In this document: piece after piece, positions 44,661 through 53,781 of the stretch | How positions within the stretch are numbered: position 1 is the stretch's first letter | Layout of the letters: the number at the start of each line of letters is the position of its first letter | Source of the DNA: an uncultured Prevotella sp. | Lineage (GTDB): Bacteria; Bacteroidota; Bacteroidia; Bacteroidales; Bacteroidaceae | DNA: 64,000 nucleotides | Reading direction: 5' to 3' | Assembly (NCBI GenBank): GCA_934204655.1 | Contig: CAKPZJ010000007.1 | Coordinates: forward strand, 34,417 to 98,416 | Notes under the pieces: generated by a model | What the model was told of the DNA's origin: nothing | Database searches by the model: none | Seen by the model: the letters and a program-made list of their open reading frames with translations, nothing else | Position numbers and translations under genes: made by a program

Positions 44661-44760
44661 AAGACCGACCTCTACGTTCAGAAAGACCGGCCTTTAGCTT
44701 TCTAAAGACGGCTCCCAGCTCGCTAATGACGGCTCCCAGCATCGTAAAGGTCGGTCTTTT
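44661..44760 (+). repeat. 78-bp inverted-terminus repeat, copy C, with an extra left terminus
   Basis: The core element runs 44681-44760: AGACCGGCCTTTAGC, two direct repeats (TAAAGACGGCTCCCAGC and TAATGACGGCTCCCAGC), and the right terminus CGTAAAGGTCGGTCTTTT. An additional left terminus (AAGACCGACCTCTACG, 44661-44676) precedes it, suggesting a nested or partly duplicated copy. The frame open in the other copies is interrupted here. Confidence 0.85.
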
Positions 44761-44811
44761 CATTCACCAACGACCTTCTTGGGGGAAATATAGACATCAC
44801 GACCATGGAGG

Positions 44812-45190
44812 AGATACCCCCGCAAGCAGCGTGCGCTGTAAGCGCAGCAGTATAGAGCCTGGGGCAACGCCCCAGGTATCGTCATCACACACGCAATGCG
44901 CGCTGTAGGCGCAAAAGAAGTACAAGATGAGTGCCATGAGATTGCTCGGATGGCCGAGGCGCAGCCTGTTTACTACTAAAGTAGCCGTAGGCGTTACAAC
45001 AGGGGATAATGCCAATAGCCCCATTATACTAACGAGTATTGCCTCGTCCATGGGGCTGTTTGCTACGGTAACGCCTACGGCTACTTTTGCGCCTGTAGCG
45101 CGACAACATACTGACTACCAGATTACCTGGGGCGTTGCCCCAGGCTCTATACTGCTGCGCTTACAGCGCGCACTGCCCGCACGGGGTTAC
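44812..45190. repeat. Nested long inverted repeat (about 380 bp)
   Basis: The left arm (44829-44879) and right arm (45122-45172) are nearly perfect inverted copies, each containing CTGTAAGCGCAGCAGTATAG and the palindrome CCTGGGGC-AAC-GCCCCAGG. Inside are further inverted pairs: GCGCGCTGTAGGCGCAAAA (44897-44915) with TTTTGCGCCTGTAGCGCG (45085-45102), and AAAGTAGCCGTAGGCGTTAC (44978-44997) with GTAACGCCTACGGCTACTTT (45068-45087). No gene is visible. The sequence could extrude a large cruciform or form a structured RNA. Confidence 0.85.
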
Positions 45191-45262
45191 TTATGGAAAT
45201 CATTGAAAATGTGGGAGCCACCATTAGCGTGCAGGAAAACATCACTGGCACGCAGGGAGCGC

Positions 45263-45300
45263 TTTTTACATTTTTACTCTTTTACCTTTTTACCTTTCAA
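45263..45300 (-). repeat. A/G-rich tract, copy C (right, inverted)
   Basis: On the minus strand: TTGAAAGGTAAAAAGGTAAA then AGAGTAAAAATG. It is inverted relative to 44571-44610 and closes the repeat region. Confidence 0.6.
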
Positions 45301-45386
45301 AGGCAGCGCGGCAATCACTAAACAAACCTTAAAAAACGCCGTTGTAATGACTAATTTACATAATAAAAGCGCAAAAGTACGCGCTA

Positions 45387-45410
45387 TTTGAATTATTCTG
45401 CTTAAATTTG
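45387..45410 (+). promoter_or_regulatory. Promoter of the DUF6242 lipoprotein gene
   Basis: The -7 box TAAATTTG is at 45403-45410, with TTTG at 45387-45390, 12 nt upstream. The ATG is at 45438. Confidence 0.5.
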
Positions 45411-45437
45411 CATCTAAAATATTTAACATAGAGTGTA

Positions 45438-46835
45438 ATGAAAAGAAAGCTCATACCTTTTATCTTATTGGTATCGACTATATTTGTCATGGCTTCTTGC
45501 TTCGGCGACGATGATACAGAAGTGACTTTTTCTAACGAGACGGGCATCACCGCGTTCTCCTTGGGAACTCAGAAGATAGTAAAGGACACCGTGGGAAAGT
45601 CGGGCAAGGACAGCACGTACCAGACTACGATTGACTGCAGTAAGTATATCTTCTACATAGACCAGATTAACCACGAAATATACAACCCTGACTCGCTGCC
45701 GGTAGGCATTGACAGCGCCAAGATAATCTGTGAGGCCACATCTAAGAGCAGCGCTACCATACTGGTAAAGAGTATGACCAGCGACACGCTCAAGGTGTTC
45801 AGCAGTTCGGACTCTATCAGTTTCTACAAGCCCCGCACATTCAGGGTGCTGAGCCTGTCGGGACTGGCCACGGTAGACTATACCGTCAAGGTTAACATAC
45901 ACCGCGAGAAGCCCAACGTATTCAAGTGGCAGTTAGCCAATAACAGTGCCGCGATAGCCGACCTGACCGCCATGAGGGCCCTGGCACTCAACGGGCGGGT
46001 CTACGTGATGGGCCGCGACATAGACAGCCCCCGCATCTACGTGGCCGATGAGGGCAACACGGTGCAGTGGAACGAGGTGAGGCCCAACATAGACTTGGGC
46101 ACCGACTTCTACAAGAACGTGGCCGTCATGGGCGGCCGCTTCTACACCTATGCCAAGGACGGGGCCGTATATACATCGGCCGATGCCGAAACCTGGACCC
46201 GGGTGGCCGAGGTGAGCCTGAGCCGCATACTGGGCGCCAGCGACAAGATGCTCTATGCGCTGGGCGCAGACCGCAGCCTGATGGCCTCGGCCGACGGCGC
46301 TACCTGGCAGCATCAGGATATGGACACGCCTGCCGACTCGCTGCCCACAGATAACTACAGTATCATGGTGCGTAAGCTGCTCACCAACCAGAAGATAAAC
46401 CGCGTGGTACTCACAGGTACCGCGGCCTACATCAGTCAGATATGGTCGCGCATCGAGGAGACCGACAGCCACAGCGAACCACAGCCCTGGACCTATATGG
46501 ACGTGGCTGGCGACAACCGGTTCAGTCTGCCTAACATGGAGAACCTCCAGGTGGTAAACTACGGCGACTTCATGCTGGCCTTAGGCGGCCGGGGAATGGG
46601 CAACAGCCACGAGGAGGCGTTCAGCGGACTCTACGCCAGCACCGACGGTGGCTTGACGTGGCGTATCAACACGCTGTACAACCTGCCAGAGGGCTTCAGC
46701 TCGGAAAGTGGCAAGTTTGCCTTCACCCGCGACAGCCAGAACTATCTGTGGGTTATCGCCAGCAACGGCGATGTATGGCGCGGCCGGCTGAACAGGTTAG
46801 GTTGGAAGACCGACGATACCTATTTTGGCGAATAA
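45438..46835 (+). CDS. DUF6242 family lipoprotein
   Basis: 465 residues. A lipoprotein signal peptide with lipobox MASC is at about residues 18-21, followed by an acidic stretch (FGDDD), typical of surface-exposed Bacteroidetes lipoproteins. An Ig-like N-terminal part follows. From about 150 a set of blades resembling a beta-propeller/sortilin-like fold has repeated segments such as GGRFYTYAKDGAVYTSADAETW. The function is unknown. It is first in the run leading to DUF6089, uppS and bamA, which suggests an envelope role. Confidence 0.8.
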   Translation: MKRKLIPFILLVSTIFVMASCFGDDDTEVTFSNETGITAFSLGTQKIVKDTVGKSGKDSTYQTTIDCSKYIFYIDQINHEIYNPDSLPVGIDSAKIICEATSKSSATILVKSMTSDTLKVFSSSDSISFYKPRTFRVLSLSGLATVDYTVKVNIHREKPNVFKWQLANNSAAIADLTAMRALALNGRVYVMGRDIDSPRIYVADEGNTVQWNEVRPNIDLGTDFYKNVAVMGGRFYTYAKDGAVYTSADAETWTRVAEVSLSRILGASDKMLYALGADRSLMASADGATWQHQDMDTPADSLPTDNYSIMVRKLLTNQKINRVVLTGTAAYISQIWSRIEETDSHSEPQPWTYMDVAGDNRFSLPNMENLQVVNYGDFMLALGGRGMGNSHEEAFSGLYASTDGGLTWRINTLYNLPEGFSSESGKFAFTRDSQNYLWVIASNGDVWRGRLNRLGWKTDDTYFGE

Positions 46836-46848
46836 ACGCCCCACTGCG

Positions 46849-47526
46849 ATGAGAAAAGCCCTGCTTGCCACGCTGCTCCTGTTGTCGGCGCTGAGCCTGA
46901 GAGCCCAGCAAGACGATGAATACCTGATGGAGATAGGTGGCGGAGTGGGCATGGTGTCGTACGAGGGCGACTTCAACGGCAACGTGCTGAAGAATATGCA
47001 GCCCATGGGGGCGGTGGTGCTCAGGCGCATACTCAACCCGTATATGGGGTTGCGCCTGACGGGCTCATTCGGCAAGCTCAAGGGAGCAGCGGCCGACGTG
47101 AAGACCTATTATCCCGACGAAGCCACGCGCGGCTACGCTTTCAGCCACTCGCTGGTAGACGTGGGGGTGACCTATGAGTACAACTTCTGGCCCTATGGCA
47201 CTGGACGCGACTACCGGGGCGCCAAGCGTCTCACGCCTTTCATCTTCGGTGGTATCGGAGCCACCTACGTGTCGGGCGACAACAGCGTATTTACCGCCAA
47301 TGTCCCCTTGGGACTGGGCGTAAAGTATAAACTCAGGGAACGCCTTAACCTCGGCGTGGAGTGGCGTGTACACTTCTCGCTCAGCGACAAGCTGGACGGC
47401 ATGGCCGACCCCTACGGCATCAGGAGCAGCGGCCTGTTCAAGAACACCGACTGCTATAGTGCCTTGCAGCTTACCCTTACCTACAGTTTTATGAGCAAAT
47501 GTAGAACCTGTAACAACGACGACTAA
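46849..47526 (+). CDS. DUF6089 family outer membrane protein
   Basis: About 225 residues from [20 protein letters not shown] (signal peptide). The beta-barrel-like pattern includes [38 protein letters not shown] and [17 protein letters not shown]; it ends with a Cys-containing tail ([13 protein letters not shown]). Genes of this family often lie directly before uppS and bamA in Bacteroidetes. The last base of its stop codon is the first base of the uppS start codon. Confidence 0.85.
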   Translation: MRKALLATLLLLSALSLRAQQDDEYLMEIGGGVGMVSYEGDFNGNVLKNMQPMGAVVLRRILNPYMGLRLTGSFGKLKGAAADVKTYYPDEATRGYAFSHSLVDVGVTYEYNFWPYGTGRDYRGAKRLTPFIFGGIGATYVSGDNSVFTANVPLGLGVKYKLRERLNLGVEWRVHFSLSDKLDGMADPYGIRSSGLFKNTDCYSALQLTLTYSFMSKCRTCNNDD

Positions 47527-48281
47527 TGGCAAACGATATAGATATGAACCGTATACCGCAGCACGTGGCCATCATCATGGACGGCAACGGGCGCTGGGCT
47601 GCCGAACGCGGCAAGCCCCGTAGCTATGGCCACCAGGCAGGCGTAGATACGGTACGCAAGATAACCTCTGAATGTACCCGGCTCGGTGTCAAATATCTTA
47701 CACTCTATACTTTTTCGACCGAGAACTGGAACCGTCCGGCTGATGAGATATCAGCGCTGATGGGATTGGTACTGACCTCGCTTGAGGACGAAATCTTTAT
47801 GAAGAACAACGTACGCTTCAGGGTGATAGGCGACATAGCCCGGCTGCCCGAGGCCGTACAGGTCAAACTACAGGAGGTGATGGAGCACACGGCACACAAC
47901 GATGCCATGACCATGGTAGTGGCGCTGAGCTACTCGTCGCGCTGGGAGATAACCCGCGCCGTACGGCAGATAGTAGACGAGACCCTGAGGCAGTCGCCAC
48001 AGGCCACGCCCGATGAGATAGCCCGCAGTATCACCGAGCAGACGGTAAGCGACCATCTGGACACGGCTTTCATGCCCGACCCCGACCTGCTGATACGCAC
48101 GGGCGGCGAGTTGCGTATATCCAACTACCTGCTGTGGCAGATAGCTTACTCCGAACTGTACTTTACCGACACCTACTGGCCCGACTTTGACGAGCACTGC
48201 CTGCACGAAGCTATCCGCAGCTATCAGCGCCGGCAGCGCCGCTTTGGCAAGACCGAGGAACAAGTGGAAAATGAAAAATAG
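47526..48281 (+). CDS. uppS: Isoprenyl (undecaprenyl) diphosphate synthase
   Basis: 251 residues. The catalytic DGNGRW is at 19-24, then [18 protein letters not shown], and [19 protein letters not shown]. It makes the C55 lipid carrier for peptidoglycan and surface glycans. It overlaps the DUF6089 gene by one base and is followed immediately by bamA. A six-base run of E/K residues closes the protein. Confidence 0.96.
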   Translation: MANDIDMNRIPQHVAIIMDGNGRWAAERGKPRSYGHQAGVDTVRKITSECTRLGVKYLTLYTFSTENWNRPADEISALMGLVLTSLEDEIFMKNNVRFRVIGDIARLPEAVQVKLQEVMEHTAHNDAMTMVVALSYSSRWEITRAVRQIVDETLRQSPQATPDEIARSITEQTVSDHLDTAFMPDPDLLIRTGGELRISNYLLWQIAYSELYFTDTYWPDFDEHCLHEAIRSYQRRQRRFGKTEEQVENEK

Positions 48282-48282
48282 G

Positions 48283-50901
48283 ATGAAAATGAAGATAATC
48301 AATAAGGTATTTCTGATGGCCATCGCCCTGATGGCTGGCACAACCATGTACGCTCAGGACAAGATAGTACATCCCGAGATAAGCTATGCGGGCACGCCGC
48401 GCACGGTGACTATCGCCGGCATCAACGTGTCGGGCGTAGAGGGTTATGAGGACTATGTGCTCACGGGTATATCTGAGCTGGCCGTGGGTCAGCAGATAGA
48501 GCTCCCTGGCTCGCGGATAACTGATGCAGTGAAGCGCTACTGGAAACACGGGCTTTTCTCACAGGTAAAGATATACGTAGACTCGCTCATAGCCGACAAG
48601 GTGTATCTGCACATAGCCCTGAAGGTCAGGCCGCGTGTCTCTGCCATCAACTACGTGGGCCTGAAGAAGTCAGAGCGTGAGGATATGGAGACCAAGTTAG
48701 GCTTGCTCAAGGGAATACCGGTAACGCTAAACGCCATAGACCGCGCCAAGATTCTGGCGAAAAAGTATTTTGACGACAAGGGTTACAAGAACGCTGAGAT
48801 AGAGATAAACCAGCGTGAGGACGTGGCTGGCAAGAACGAGGTGATACTCGATGTGGTGGTAGACAAGAAGGAGAAGATGAAGATACACCGTATCATCATC
48901 GAGGGCAACAGTCAGCTCAAGGACAGCAAGATTAAGGGCGGTTTCCTGAAGAAGGGCGCCTTTGCCAAGACACACGAGGCGGGCAAGCTTGGTAGCTTCC
49001 TCAAGGCTAAGAAGTTCACCCCCGAGCGCTGGGCTACTGATAAGAAGAACCTGATAGACAAGTACAACGAGTATGGCTATCGCGATGCCGAGATAGTGGC
49101 CGACAGCGTGTGGAACTACGACAACAAGCACGTGGACATATACGTCAAGGTAGACGAAGGTAAGAAGTACTATCTGCGCAACGTGTCGTGGGTGGGCAAC
49201 ACGGTCTACACGACCGACTACCTGAGCCGCGTGTTAGGTATGCACAAGGGCGACGTGTACAACCAGAAGCTGCTCAACAAGCGCCTTACCGAGGACGAGG
49301 ATGCTGTGGGCAACAACTACTGGAACACGGGCTACCTGTTCTACAACTTGGTTCCCGCCGAGGTTAATGTGGTGGGCGACAGCATTGACCTGGAGATGCG
49401 TATCCAGGAAGGCCCTCAGGCCCACATCAACCATGTACGTATCAATGGTAACGACCGTCTGTACGAGAACGTAATACGTCGTGAGCTGCGCACCAAGCCT
49501 GGCGACCTGTTCTCTAAGGAGTCGCTGCAGCGCTCTCAGCGTGAGCTGGCCTCGATGGGCCACTTCGAGCCTGAGAAGGTGCTCCCCGACGTACACCCCA
49601 ACGTGGAGGACGGTACGGTAGACATCAACTGGAACCTGGAACAGAAGAGCAACGACCAGATAGAGTTCTCGCTGGGATGGGGCCAGACTGGCGTGATAGG
49701 CCGCATCGGCTTGAAGCTGAATAACTTCTCTATGCGCAACCTGTTTAACAAGAACCGCGAGCACCGCGGCATCCTGCCCATCGGTGACGGCGAGGTTCTG
49801 CAGATTGGCGCACAGACCAACGGTACCTACTACCAGAGTTACAACGCCAGCTACTCTACCAACTGGTTTGGCGGCAAGCGCCCTGTTCAGCTCACGGTCG
49901 GCGCCTTCTTCTCTAAGCAGACCGACGTGTCGAGCACTTACTACAATAGTGCTGCGATGAACAACTACTATAACTACTTATATGGTTATGGCAGCAGTTA
50001 CTACAATAACTACGAGAACTACTATGACCCTGACACCTTTGTAAAGATGTTCGGTCTCTCTCTGGGCTGGGGCAAGCGCCTTCGCTGGCCCGACGATTAC
50101 TTCCAGCTCTCCGTGTCGCTGGCTTACACCCGCTACATGCTCAAGAACTGGCGCTACTTCCTGATGACTAACGGTAACGCCAACAACCTGAACCTGAGCC
50201 TCTCGCTGAGCCGTACCTCGACCGACAACCAGCTCTTCCCACGCCGTGGTTCAGAGTTCTTGGCATCGGTAACACTTACTCCGCCATGGTCTAAGTGGGA
50301 TAAGAAGGACTACAAGAACCTGGCCAACAACTACCAGGCGGCCACCTACTCGCAGGAGCAGCAGGAGAAGTACCGCTGGGTAGAGTACCACAAGTGGAAG
50401 TTCAAGGCCAAGACCTACAGCGCCCTTACCAACGGACAGAAGTGTCTGGTACTGATGACGCGCGTAGAAATGGGTCTGTTAGGAAGCTACAACAAGTACA
50501 AGAAGTCGCCCTTTGAGACTTACTACATGGGTGGCGACGGTATGAGTGGCTATTCTTCGGGCTATGCAGAGGAGACTATCGGTCTGCGTGGTTATGAGAA
50601 TGGTTCGCTGGCTTACAACGGCTACGCTTACGACCGGTTTACCATGGAGCTGCGCTACCCGTTCATGCTGGGCAATACCACCATCTACGGACTGGGATTT
50701 GCCGAGGCTGGTAACGCGTGGACCGATACAGGCAAGTTCAATCCCTTTGACATGAAGCGGTCGGCCGGTATCGGCGTGCGTATCTTCCTCCCCATGGTGG
50801 GCTTGATGGGTATCGACTGGGCCTACGGTTTCGACAAGGATAATGTGAACTTCAAGAAGGGTGGCTCTAACTTCCACTTCATCCTGGGTCAGGAGTTCTA
50901 A
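48283..50901 (+). CDS. bamA: Outer membrane protein assembly factor BamA
   Basis: About 872 residues. A signal peptide ends TTMYAQ. Five POTRA domains lie at about 30-430, including YVGLKKSEREDMETKLGL and WVGNTVYTTDYLSRVLGM. The Omp85 barrel has the conserved GLRGYENGSLAYNG region (VRGF/Y counterpart) and ends FILGQEF, with a C-terminal Phe for Bam recognition. An unusual Tyr/Asn-rich loop lies at about 547-585. Two Met codons upstream (48271) or downstream (48289) are alternative starts; I chose the first after the uppS stop. Confidence 0.95.
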   Translation: MKMKIINKVFLMAIALMAGTTMYAQDKIVHPEISYAGTPRTVTIAGINVSGVEGYEDYVLTGISELAVGQQIELPGSRITDAVKRYWKHGLFSQVKIYVDSLIADKVYLHIALKVRPRVSAINYVGLKKSEREDMETKLGLLKGIPVTLNAIDRAKILAKKYFDDKGYKNAEIEINQREDVAGKNEVILDVVVDKKEKMKIHRIIIEGNSQLKDSKIKGGFLKKGAFAKTHEAGKLGSFLKAKKFTPERWATDKKNLIDKYNEYGYRDAEIVADSVWNYDNKHVDIYVKVDEGKKYYLRNVSWVGNTVYTTDYLSRVLGMHKGDVYNQKLLNKRLTEDEDAVGNNYWNTGYLFYNLVPAEVNVVGDSIDLEMRIQEGPQAHINHVRINGNDRLYENVIRRELRTKPGDLFSKESLQRSQRELASMGHFEPEKVLPDVHPNVEDGTVDINWNLEQKSNDQIEFSLGWGQTGVIGRIGLKLNNFSMRNLFNKNREHRGILPIGDGEVLQIGAQTNGTYYQSYNASYSTNWFGGKRPVQLTVGAFFSKQTDVSSTYYNSAAMNNYYNYLYGYGSSYYNNYENYYDPDTFVKMFGLSLGWGKRLRWPDDYFQLSVSLAYTRYMLKNWRYFLMTNGNANNLNLSLSLSRTSTDNQLFPRRGSEFLASVTLTPPWSKWDKKDYKNLANNYQAATYSQEQQEKYRWVEYHKWKFKAKTYSALTNGQKCLVLMTRVEMGLLGSYNKYKKSPFETYYMGGDGMSGYSSGYAEETIGLRGYENGSLAYNGYAYDRFTMELRYPFMLGNTTIYGLGFAEAGNAWTDTGKFNPFDMKRSAGIGVRIFLPMVGLMGIDWAYGFDKDNVNFKKGGSNFHFILGQEF

Positions 50902-50958
50902 CAGTGTGATACACGACAGGGGCCCCGCGGGTACCACCGGCACAGCCGCGGCCGTCCC

Positions 50959-50977
50959 TATAATATAATAAGGTATA
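50959..50977 (+). repeat. Recurrent intergenic motif TATAATATAATAAGGTATA
   Basis: The copy between bamA and the first ompH gene, directly 5' of the ompH ATG at 50981. It is the best match to the copies at 14463-14482 and 43510-43528. Confidence 0.5.
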
Positions 50978-50980
50978 GAT

Positions 50981-51499
50981 ATGAAAAAGATACTGACTAT
51001 ATGCCTTCTGGTTATGATGGCGGCAACCGCCCACGCGCAGAAGTTTGCCCTGATGGATATGGAGTATATTCTCAAGAATATCCCCGCCTACGAGCGAGCC
51101 AACGAGCAGCTCAACCAGGTAAGCAAGAAATGGCAGGCCGAGGTCGAGGCTCTCAACACGCAGGCTGCCACCATGTACAAGAACTACCAGAACGAGGTGG
51201 TGTTTCTCTCCAAGGAACAGAAGGCTGCCAAGCAGGAAGAGATAATGAAGAAGGAGAAGGAGGCTGCCGACTTGAAGAAAAAATACTTTGGCCCGGAAGG
51301 TGAGCTGTTCAAGAAGCGCGAGAGTCTGATGTCTCCCATCCAGGAAGAGATATACAATGTGGTCAAGGAGATATCCGAGGCGCGCGGCTACAGCCTGGTA
51401 TTGGACCGTGCCAGCGACAACGGTATCATCTTCGGCTCTCCCAAGATAGACATCTCTAACGAGGTGCTCCAGAAACTGGGTTACTCGAATAATAACTAA
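50981..51499 (+). CDS. OmpH/Skp family periplasmic chaperone (first copy)
   Basis: 172 residues: a signal peptide (MKKILTICLLVMMAATAHA), then the OmpH pattern FALMDMEYILKNIPAYERA and a long coiled coil (about 40-125, rich in K, E, Q). The C-terminal part is VVKEISEARGYSLVLDRAS. Skp-like proteins hold unfolded outer membrane proteins for BamA, encoded just upstream. It is the first of three tandem paralogues. Confidence 0.93.
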   Translation: MKKILTICLLVMMAATAHAQKFALMDMEYILKNIPAYERANEQLNQVSKKWQAEVEALNTQAATMYKNYQNEVVFLSKEQKAAKQEEIMKKEKEAADLKKKYFGPEGELFKKRESLMSPIQEEIYNVVKEISEARGYSLVLDRASDNGIIFGSPKIDISNEVLQKLGYSNNN

Positions 51500-51524
51500 T
51501 AACATTTTAAATAGAACAAGAACA

Positions 51525-52019
51525 ATGAAGAAAATTATTTTGATGTTGATGCTTTGCGCACCAATGGCCGTATTCGCCCAGAAGTTCGGCAAAGTTAACA
51601 CGCAGGAAGTTGTACAGTCACTGCCCGACTTTGCAAAGGCACAGGGTGAGATGGCTGCTCTCCAGAAGCAGAAGGAAAACGAAATGAAGGGCATGCAGGA
51701 TGAGCTGACCCGCAAGAACCAGGAGTACGAGAAGTCTAAGAGCTCTATGAACCCCTCTAAGCAGAAGGAGACCGAAGAGGAACTGCAGGGACTTTATCAG
51801 AAAATGCAGCAGGCTTACCAGGACGCTCAGAAAGAGCTTCAGAAGAAGAGCGAGGAGCTCATGGAGCCTATCAGCACCAAGGTTCGCAACGCCATCAACG
51901 CTGTTGGCAAGGCTGGTGCCTACACCTTCATCTTCGAGGGTGCCACCGACGCTCTCGTGTACGTTGGCGACAACGTAAAGGACATCACCGCCGAGGTGAA
52001 GACCAAGGTTGGCAAATAA
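51525..52019 (+). CDS. OmpH/Skp family periplasmic chaperone (second copy)
   Basis: 164 residues with a signal peptide (MKKIILMLMLCAPMAVFA), the start of the mature protein KFGKVNTQEVVQSLPDFAKA, a coiled coil at about 40-115, and an ending AGAYTFIFEGATDALVYVG. It is shorter than the first copy and about equally diverged from the other two. An intrinsic terminator follows at 52046-52073. Confidence 0.93.
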   Translation: MKKIILMLMLCAPMAVFAQKFGKVNTQEVVQSLPDFAKAQGEMAALQKQKENEMKGMQDELTRKNQEYEKSKSSMNPSKQKETEEELQGLYQKMQQAYQDAQKELQKKSEELMEPISTKVRNAINAVGKAGAYTFIFEGATDALVYVGDNVKDITAEVKTKVGK

Positions 52020-52045
52020 CGAAGCCGCTATTTATCAGATAGACA

Positions 52046-52073
52046 GGGCAGGCCGTAGTGCCTGTCCTTTTTT
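52046..52073 (+). terminator. Intrinsic terminator between the second and third OmpH genes
   Basis: GGGCAGGC pairs with GCCTGTCC (one G-U) around a 6-nt loop and is followed by six T. It lies 27 nt after the second OmpH stop codon and 24 nt before the third start. It would uncouple the upstream run (DUF6242 to OmpH2) from OmpH3-murI-rbfA. Confidence 0.8.
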
Positions 52074-52096
52074 CTCAACCATAAATGATTATCGAT

Positions 52097-52603
52097 ATGA
52101 GAAAATTGCTTTTTTCCTTAGTTTTACTGATGCTTCCGTTCATGGCCCAGGCCCAGACGGCTGTCAAGTTTGGCTACCTGAGCTACCAGCAGGCGCTCAA
52201 GTCGATGCCTGAGTATGCTACGGCCCAGACCAAGTTGGCAACCCTAAAGACCAAGTACGACAACGAGATGAAACGCGTCGAGGACGAGTTCAACAAGAAG
52301 TATGAGCAGTTCTTAGAAGGTCAGAAAGATTTTGCACCGTCGATACTCCAGAAACGCCAGGCCGAACTTCAGGAACTGATAGCCAAGAACATCGCTTTTA
52401 AGGAAGAGGCCAAGCAGCTGCTCCAGCAGGCCGAGGCCGAAGCCTATGCCCCTCTTAAAGCCAAGTTGGCCGAGGTGCTGCGCGGTATCGGTGAGGCGCG
52501 CGGTTTTCTCTTCGTGCTCAATACTGATAATGACAATCTGCCCTATGTCAATGCCACTGCCGGCGAGGACATCTCGGGCTTGGTAAAGGATTGTCTGCAA
52601 TGA
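52097..52603 (+). CDS. OmpH/Skp family periplasmic chaperone (third copy)
   Basis: About 168 residues from MRKLLFSLVLLMLPFMAQAQ (signal peptide), then VKFGYLSYQQALKSMPEYAT, a coiled coil, and GEARGFLFVLNTDNDNLPYV. Its stop overlaps the murI start (ATGA). It is set apart from the first two copies by a terminator, so it is probably expressed differently and with murI. Confidence 0.92.
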   Translation: MRKLLFSLVLLMLPFMAQAQTAVKFGYLSYQQALKSMPEYATAQTKLATLKTKYDNEMKRVEDEFNKKYEQFLEGQKDFAPSILQKRQAELQELIAKNIAFKEEAKQLLQQAEAEAYAPLKAKLAEVLRGIGEARGFLFVLNTDNDNLPYVNATAGEDISGLVKDCLQ

Positions 52604-53442
52604 ACACCCCGCTCCCTCAGGCTCCGGGGCCCATCGGAGTATTCGACTCGGGTTACGGCGGGCTCACCATCCTGCATGGCATCCGTCAGCTGTTGCCCCA
52701 GTACGACTACGTCTTTTTAGGCGACAACGCGCGGGCTCCCTATGGCCCCCGCTCGTTCGATGTTGTGTACGAGTTTACCCGCCAGGCAGTACTCAAACTT
52801 TTCCGCATGGGGTGCCAACTGGTCATATTGGGCTGCAACACGGCCTCGGCCAAGGCTCTGCGCACCATACAGGAGAACGACCTGCCCCAATGGGACCCTG
52901 CGCGACGTGTGCTGGGCGTGATACGGCCCACCGTAGAGGTCATTGGCCAGCTCACCAGGAGCGGCCATGTCGGCCTGCTGGCCACCGAGGGCACCGTGAA
53001 GAGCCACAGCTATGATATGGAAATCAAGAAACTCTGGCCAGACCTCACCATCTCGGGCGTGGCCTGTCCCTTTTGGGTGCCGCTGGTAGAATACAACGAG
53101 GCAGACAGCCCTGGTGCCGACTACTTTGTCAAGAAACGGCTCGACGAACTGATGGCCAAAGACCCCAAGATAGATGCCATCATCCTGGGCTGCACCCACT
53201 ATCCCATCTTGCTTCCCAAGATACTCAAGTACACCCCCCGCGGTGTACGCATAGTCCCCCAGGGCGAGTATGTGGCCAGCAGTCTCAGGGAGTACTTCGT
53301 ACGCCACCCCGAGATAGAGCAGAAATGTACCCGCCACGCCTCCTGCCGTTACCTCACTACTGAGAACGCCGACAAGTTCAGTGACGGCGCCCGCATGTTT
53401 CTCCACGAGAACGTCAATGTCGAACATATAGATTTAGAATAA
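52600..53442 (+). CDS. murI: Glutamate racemase
   Basis: About 280 residues. The N-terminal IGVFDSGYGGLT is followed by catalytic cysteines C79 in ILGCNTAS and C198 in ILGCTHYP. It supplies D-glutamate for peptidoglycan. The ATG at 52600 overlaps the TGA of OmpH3. rbfA starts immediately after its stop. Confidence 0.96.
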   Translation: MNTPLPQAPGPIGVFDSGYGGLTILHGIRQLLPQYDYVFLGDNARAPYGPRSFDVVYEFTRQAVLKLFRMGCQLVILGCNTASAKALRTIQENDLPQWDPARRVLGVIRPTVEVIGQLTRSGHVGLLATEGTVKSHSYDMEIKKLWPDLTISGVACPFWVPLVEYNEADSPGADYFVKKRLDELMAKDPKIDAIILGCTHYPILLPKILKYTPRGVRIVPQGEYVASSLREYFVRHPEIEQKCTRHASCRYLTTENADKFSDGARMFLHENVNVEHIDLE

Positions 53443-53781
53443 ATGCAAGAAACAAGACAGAACCGTATTTCACGACTTCTTCAGAAAGAGCTGTCGTCTA
53501 TCTTCCAGTCCCAGACCCGTAAGATGCACGGCGTGCTGGTCAGCGTTACCCGCGTGCGCATCAGCCCTGACCTCAGCATCTGTACAGCATACCTCAGCAT
53601 CTTCCCCTCTGACCGCGGTGACGAGATTCTCCGCAATATCAATGCCAGTGAGAAGACTATCCGCTACGAACTGGGCACCCGTGTGCGTAATCAGCTGCGC
53701 ATCATCCCCGAACTGCGCTTCTTCATCGACGACTCACTCGATTATCTCGAACATATAGACCAACTGCTCAAGAAGGGATAG
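53443..53781 (+). CDS. rbfA: Ribosome-binding factor RbfA
   Basis: 112 residues, normal size: RISRLLQKELSSIFQSQ at the start, VSVTRVRISPDLSICTAYLS in the middle (KH-like fold), and PELRFFIDDSLDYLEHIDQL at the end. It matures the 16S rRNA 5' end. It directly follows murI and overlaps the next gene by one base. Confidence 0.95.
   Translation: MQETRQNRISRLLQKELSSIFQSQTRKMHGVLVSVTRVRISPDLSICTAYLSIFPSDRGDEILRNINASEKTIRYELGTRVRNQLRIIPELRFFIDDSLDYLEHIDQLLKKG

Noticed and set aside
44797..45391. Open frames within the large inverted repeat
   Set aside because: Two frames on opposite strands share WGVAPGSILLRLQR only because they read the two inverted arms. There is no start context or conserved protein.
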